Assembly: GCA_913054445.1 (NCBI GenBank)
Contig: CAJXIK010000022.1
Coordinates: 1-14,439, forward strand
Direction of reading: 5' to 3'
Source of the DNA: an uncultured Bermanella sp.
Lineage (GTDB): Bacteria > Pseudomonadota > Gammaproteobacteria > Pseudomonadales > Oceanobacteraceae
DNA length: 14,439 bases
In this document: piece by piece, positions 13,400 through 14,439 of the stretch
How positions within the stretch are numbered: the stretch's first letter is position 1
Layout: each line of letters opens with the position of its first letter
The notes under the pieces: model-generated
Database searches by the model: none
What the model saw: only the letters and a program-made list of their open reading frames with translations
Told to the model about the DNA's origin: nothing
Translations under genes and position numbers: made by a program

Positions 13400-14140
13400 T
13401 TAGTAGATTAGGCCGCGGCGAACCGCCAAGGCACAGGCGTGGGCGCTGTTGCGAGCGTTCAATTTTTTGATGACGCTGGCCACATGTTTACGCACCGTAC
13501 TCACCCCCACCACGAGCCTATTGGCGATTTGTTCGTAGCCCAAACCCGAGGCCAACCAGAGGATAACCTCGCGTTCCCTTGGGGTTAAGCCTGGGCTATC
13601 TAACGGGCTAAATTGGCATGGAAATTTTTTAAATATGGCCTGATTAAAGCGGTAGGCGAAGTGTTCTATCAGCGCTTCTCGGGAGTTTTTTGCCGTACTT
13701 TTATCTTCGATTTTATCTTCATTCACCAGCACAATGACGCTGATGGCCGCGCCATTTTTAAAAGGCAGGACGAAGCCATTTTCGCTCGAGCCCTTATCCT
13801 GCATGCCCTGTATGTCAGATTCGGTTAAGCCGTAAAGACCGCTAGAAGATTTAAACTGGTAGGGTGCGTCATGCTCTGGGCGGCAATATTCTAAGATGGC
13901 ATCCTGTTGGCTATAGGTGCGATTAAGATAATAATCTAGCCACTCGCCGTCATAGGTGGTGAGCATGATAGGGGGCGGTACACTCTCGTCGTGACGATAA
14001 AATTCAGGCTGTACGGTATAAATTATTTGCCGACAGGCCAGCTGCTCGGCAAAGTATTTTAAGTGCTGGAAAAACTGCTCTAGGGTCTGGTGCGAGGATA
14101 ACTTGACACATTCAGAGCGTAACCATTGCTGGTCAAACAT
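13400..14140 (-). CDS. LuxR-family quorum-sensing-type transcriptional regulator (solo)
   Basis: The 246-aa protein has an N-terminal autoinducer-binding-like domain (about 15-170) and a C-terminal LuxR-type HTH (about 183-246). The HTH contains LTPREREVILWLASG, YEQIANRLVV and STVRKHVASVIKKL. The ligand-domain signature W67...Y71...D80 sits where LuxR/TraR proteins have W57, Y61 and D70. Residue 81 is A instead of the usual P, and the W85 position appears to be F96, in APYQF. G122 fits the conserved glycine before the dimer strand. No luxI-like gene is visible in the window, so it is a solo regulator here. It may respond to acyl-homoserine lactones from elsewhere or to another ligand. ATG 14140 has TAGGT 7 nt upstream. 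It sits between the channel operon and an outer-membrane protein gene, all on the minus strand. Confidence 0.93.
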   Translation of the reverse strand: MFDQQWLRSECVKLSSHQTLEQFFQHLKYFAEQLACRQIIYTVQPEFYRHDESVPPPIMLTTYDGEWLDYYLNRTYSQQDAILEYCRPEHDAPYQFKSSSGLYGLTESDIQGMQDKGSSENGFVLPFKNGAAISVIVLVNEDKIEDKSTAKNSREALIEHFAYRFNQAIFKKFPCQFSPLDSPGLTPREREVILWLASGLGYEQIANRLVVGVSTVRKHVASVIKKLNARNSAHACALAVRRGLIY

Positions 14141-14356
14141 AACAGACCTACCAATAATTTTAGCGACATAAAAAGCGACAAAAATACATCCATAAAAATA
14201 TGATTATTTTGCATTTACAGAGGTATTTTCGCGCACTACAAAGAACACAGTCAGATTACCCTTGGTTATTCCAATTAGCAATTAAAAAAGCACCGTGTAT
14301 GCAGTATTTGGTTATATGTGATACTTGATATGTGGGGGGGGAAATATGAGGGGCGG
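14141..14356 (-). promoter_or_regulatory. AT-rich upstream region of the luxR-type gene
   Basis: This 216-bp gap is clearly more AT-rich than its surroundings and holds no ORF. It contains a direct repeat AGCGAC at 14162-14167 and 14174-14179 (12-bp period) close to the start, a TTGG-TTATT-CCAA inverted repeat near 14261-14273, and a run of eight G at 14334-14341. I expect the luxR-type promoter here but cannot pick a convincing -35/-10 pair. Confidence 0.35.
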
Positions 14357-14439
14357 CTAAAATACAAACCTCATGCCGAGGCTGTTCACCCATTGATGAT
14401 AGCTATAATTTTCGCCGCTGAGCGCCACATTCGAATCAT
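14357..14439 (-). CDS. C-terminal end of a probable outer-membrane beta-barrel protein
   Basis: A minus-strand frame enters from the right edge and ends at TAG (14357-14359) after 26 visible residues, finishing HQWVNSLGMRFVF. A C-terminal phenylalanine after alternating hydrophobic residues is the recognition signature for beta-barrel proteins inserted by the BAM complex. The upstream residues (SGENYSYHQW) alternate like a strand and turn. No family can be named from so little. It would be transcribed toward the luxR-type gene, but the 216-bp gap between them argues against a simple operon. Confidence 0.62.
   Translation of the reverse strand, partial: DSNVALSGENYSYHQWVNSLGMRFVF

Noticed and set aside
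1..14439. CRISPR array, tRNA, rRNA, insertion sequence or prophage
   Set aside because: No regularly spaced repeats, cloverleaf sequences, transposase or phage genes were seen on either strand. The only repeats are the short ones listed.

Overview
The window reads as chromosomal DNA of a Gammaproteobacterium, probably free-living, motile and aquatic. This is inferred from the protein families (HD-GYP proteins, CheB, a transmembrane chemoreceptor, a LuxR-type regulator, an RND exporter) and from dense gene packing with moderately high GC at third codon positions. No rRNA, tRNA, CRISPR array, insertion sequence or prophage gene was seen.

Layout. (1) 1-2520, minus strand: an MMPL/RND-type exporter followed 5 nt later by the 5' end of a CinA/MoaB-like molybdopterin-binding-domain gene that runs off the left edge. 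(2) 2521-2668: a G-rich intergenic stretch with a 17-bp direct repeat and a hairpin. (3) 2669-3796, minus: a class V PLP aminotransferase, divergent from (4) 3979-5169, plus: a DUF3391-type HD-GYP protein. (5) 5166-6420, minus: a weak 56-codon candidate ORF and a full-length CheB methylesterase. (6) 6602-10633, plus: an unrecognised 89-aa protein, an unusual HPt-HD-GYP fusion, an exported single-domain rhodanese and a methyl-accepting chemotaxis protein. (7) 10650-13243, minus: a tightly packed four-gene operon (137-aa STAS-like protein, 122-aa unknown, two-TM potassium channel with RCK-like domains, 217-aa exported or membrane coiled-coil protein). It ends in a 10-bp perfect inverted repeat that lies inside the last reading frame. 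(8) 13400-14140, minus: a LuxR-type regulator with an autoinducer-binding-like domain and no luxI in view. (9) 14357-14439, minus: the C-terminal end of a probable outer-membrane beta-barrel protein.

How the genes may work together (inference). The centre of the window is rich in signalling. Two c-di-GMP phosphodiesterase-type proteins flank CheB, and one of them carries its own phosphotransfer domain, so a phosphorelay could act directly on c-di-GMP turnover. The rhodanese and MCP genes are 23 nt apart on one strand, which suggests a periplasmic sulfur-handling protein linked to a chemoreceptor. The potassium-channel operon is a separate unit whose overlapping stop and start codons suggest coupled expression of a channel with three uncharacterised partners. 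The strongest candidates for something new are the HPt-HD-GYP fusion, the rhodanese-MCP pair and the channel operon. None can be called novel without database comparison.
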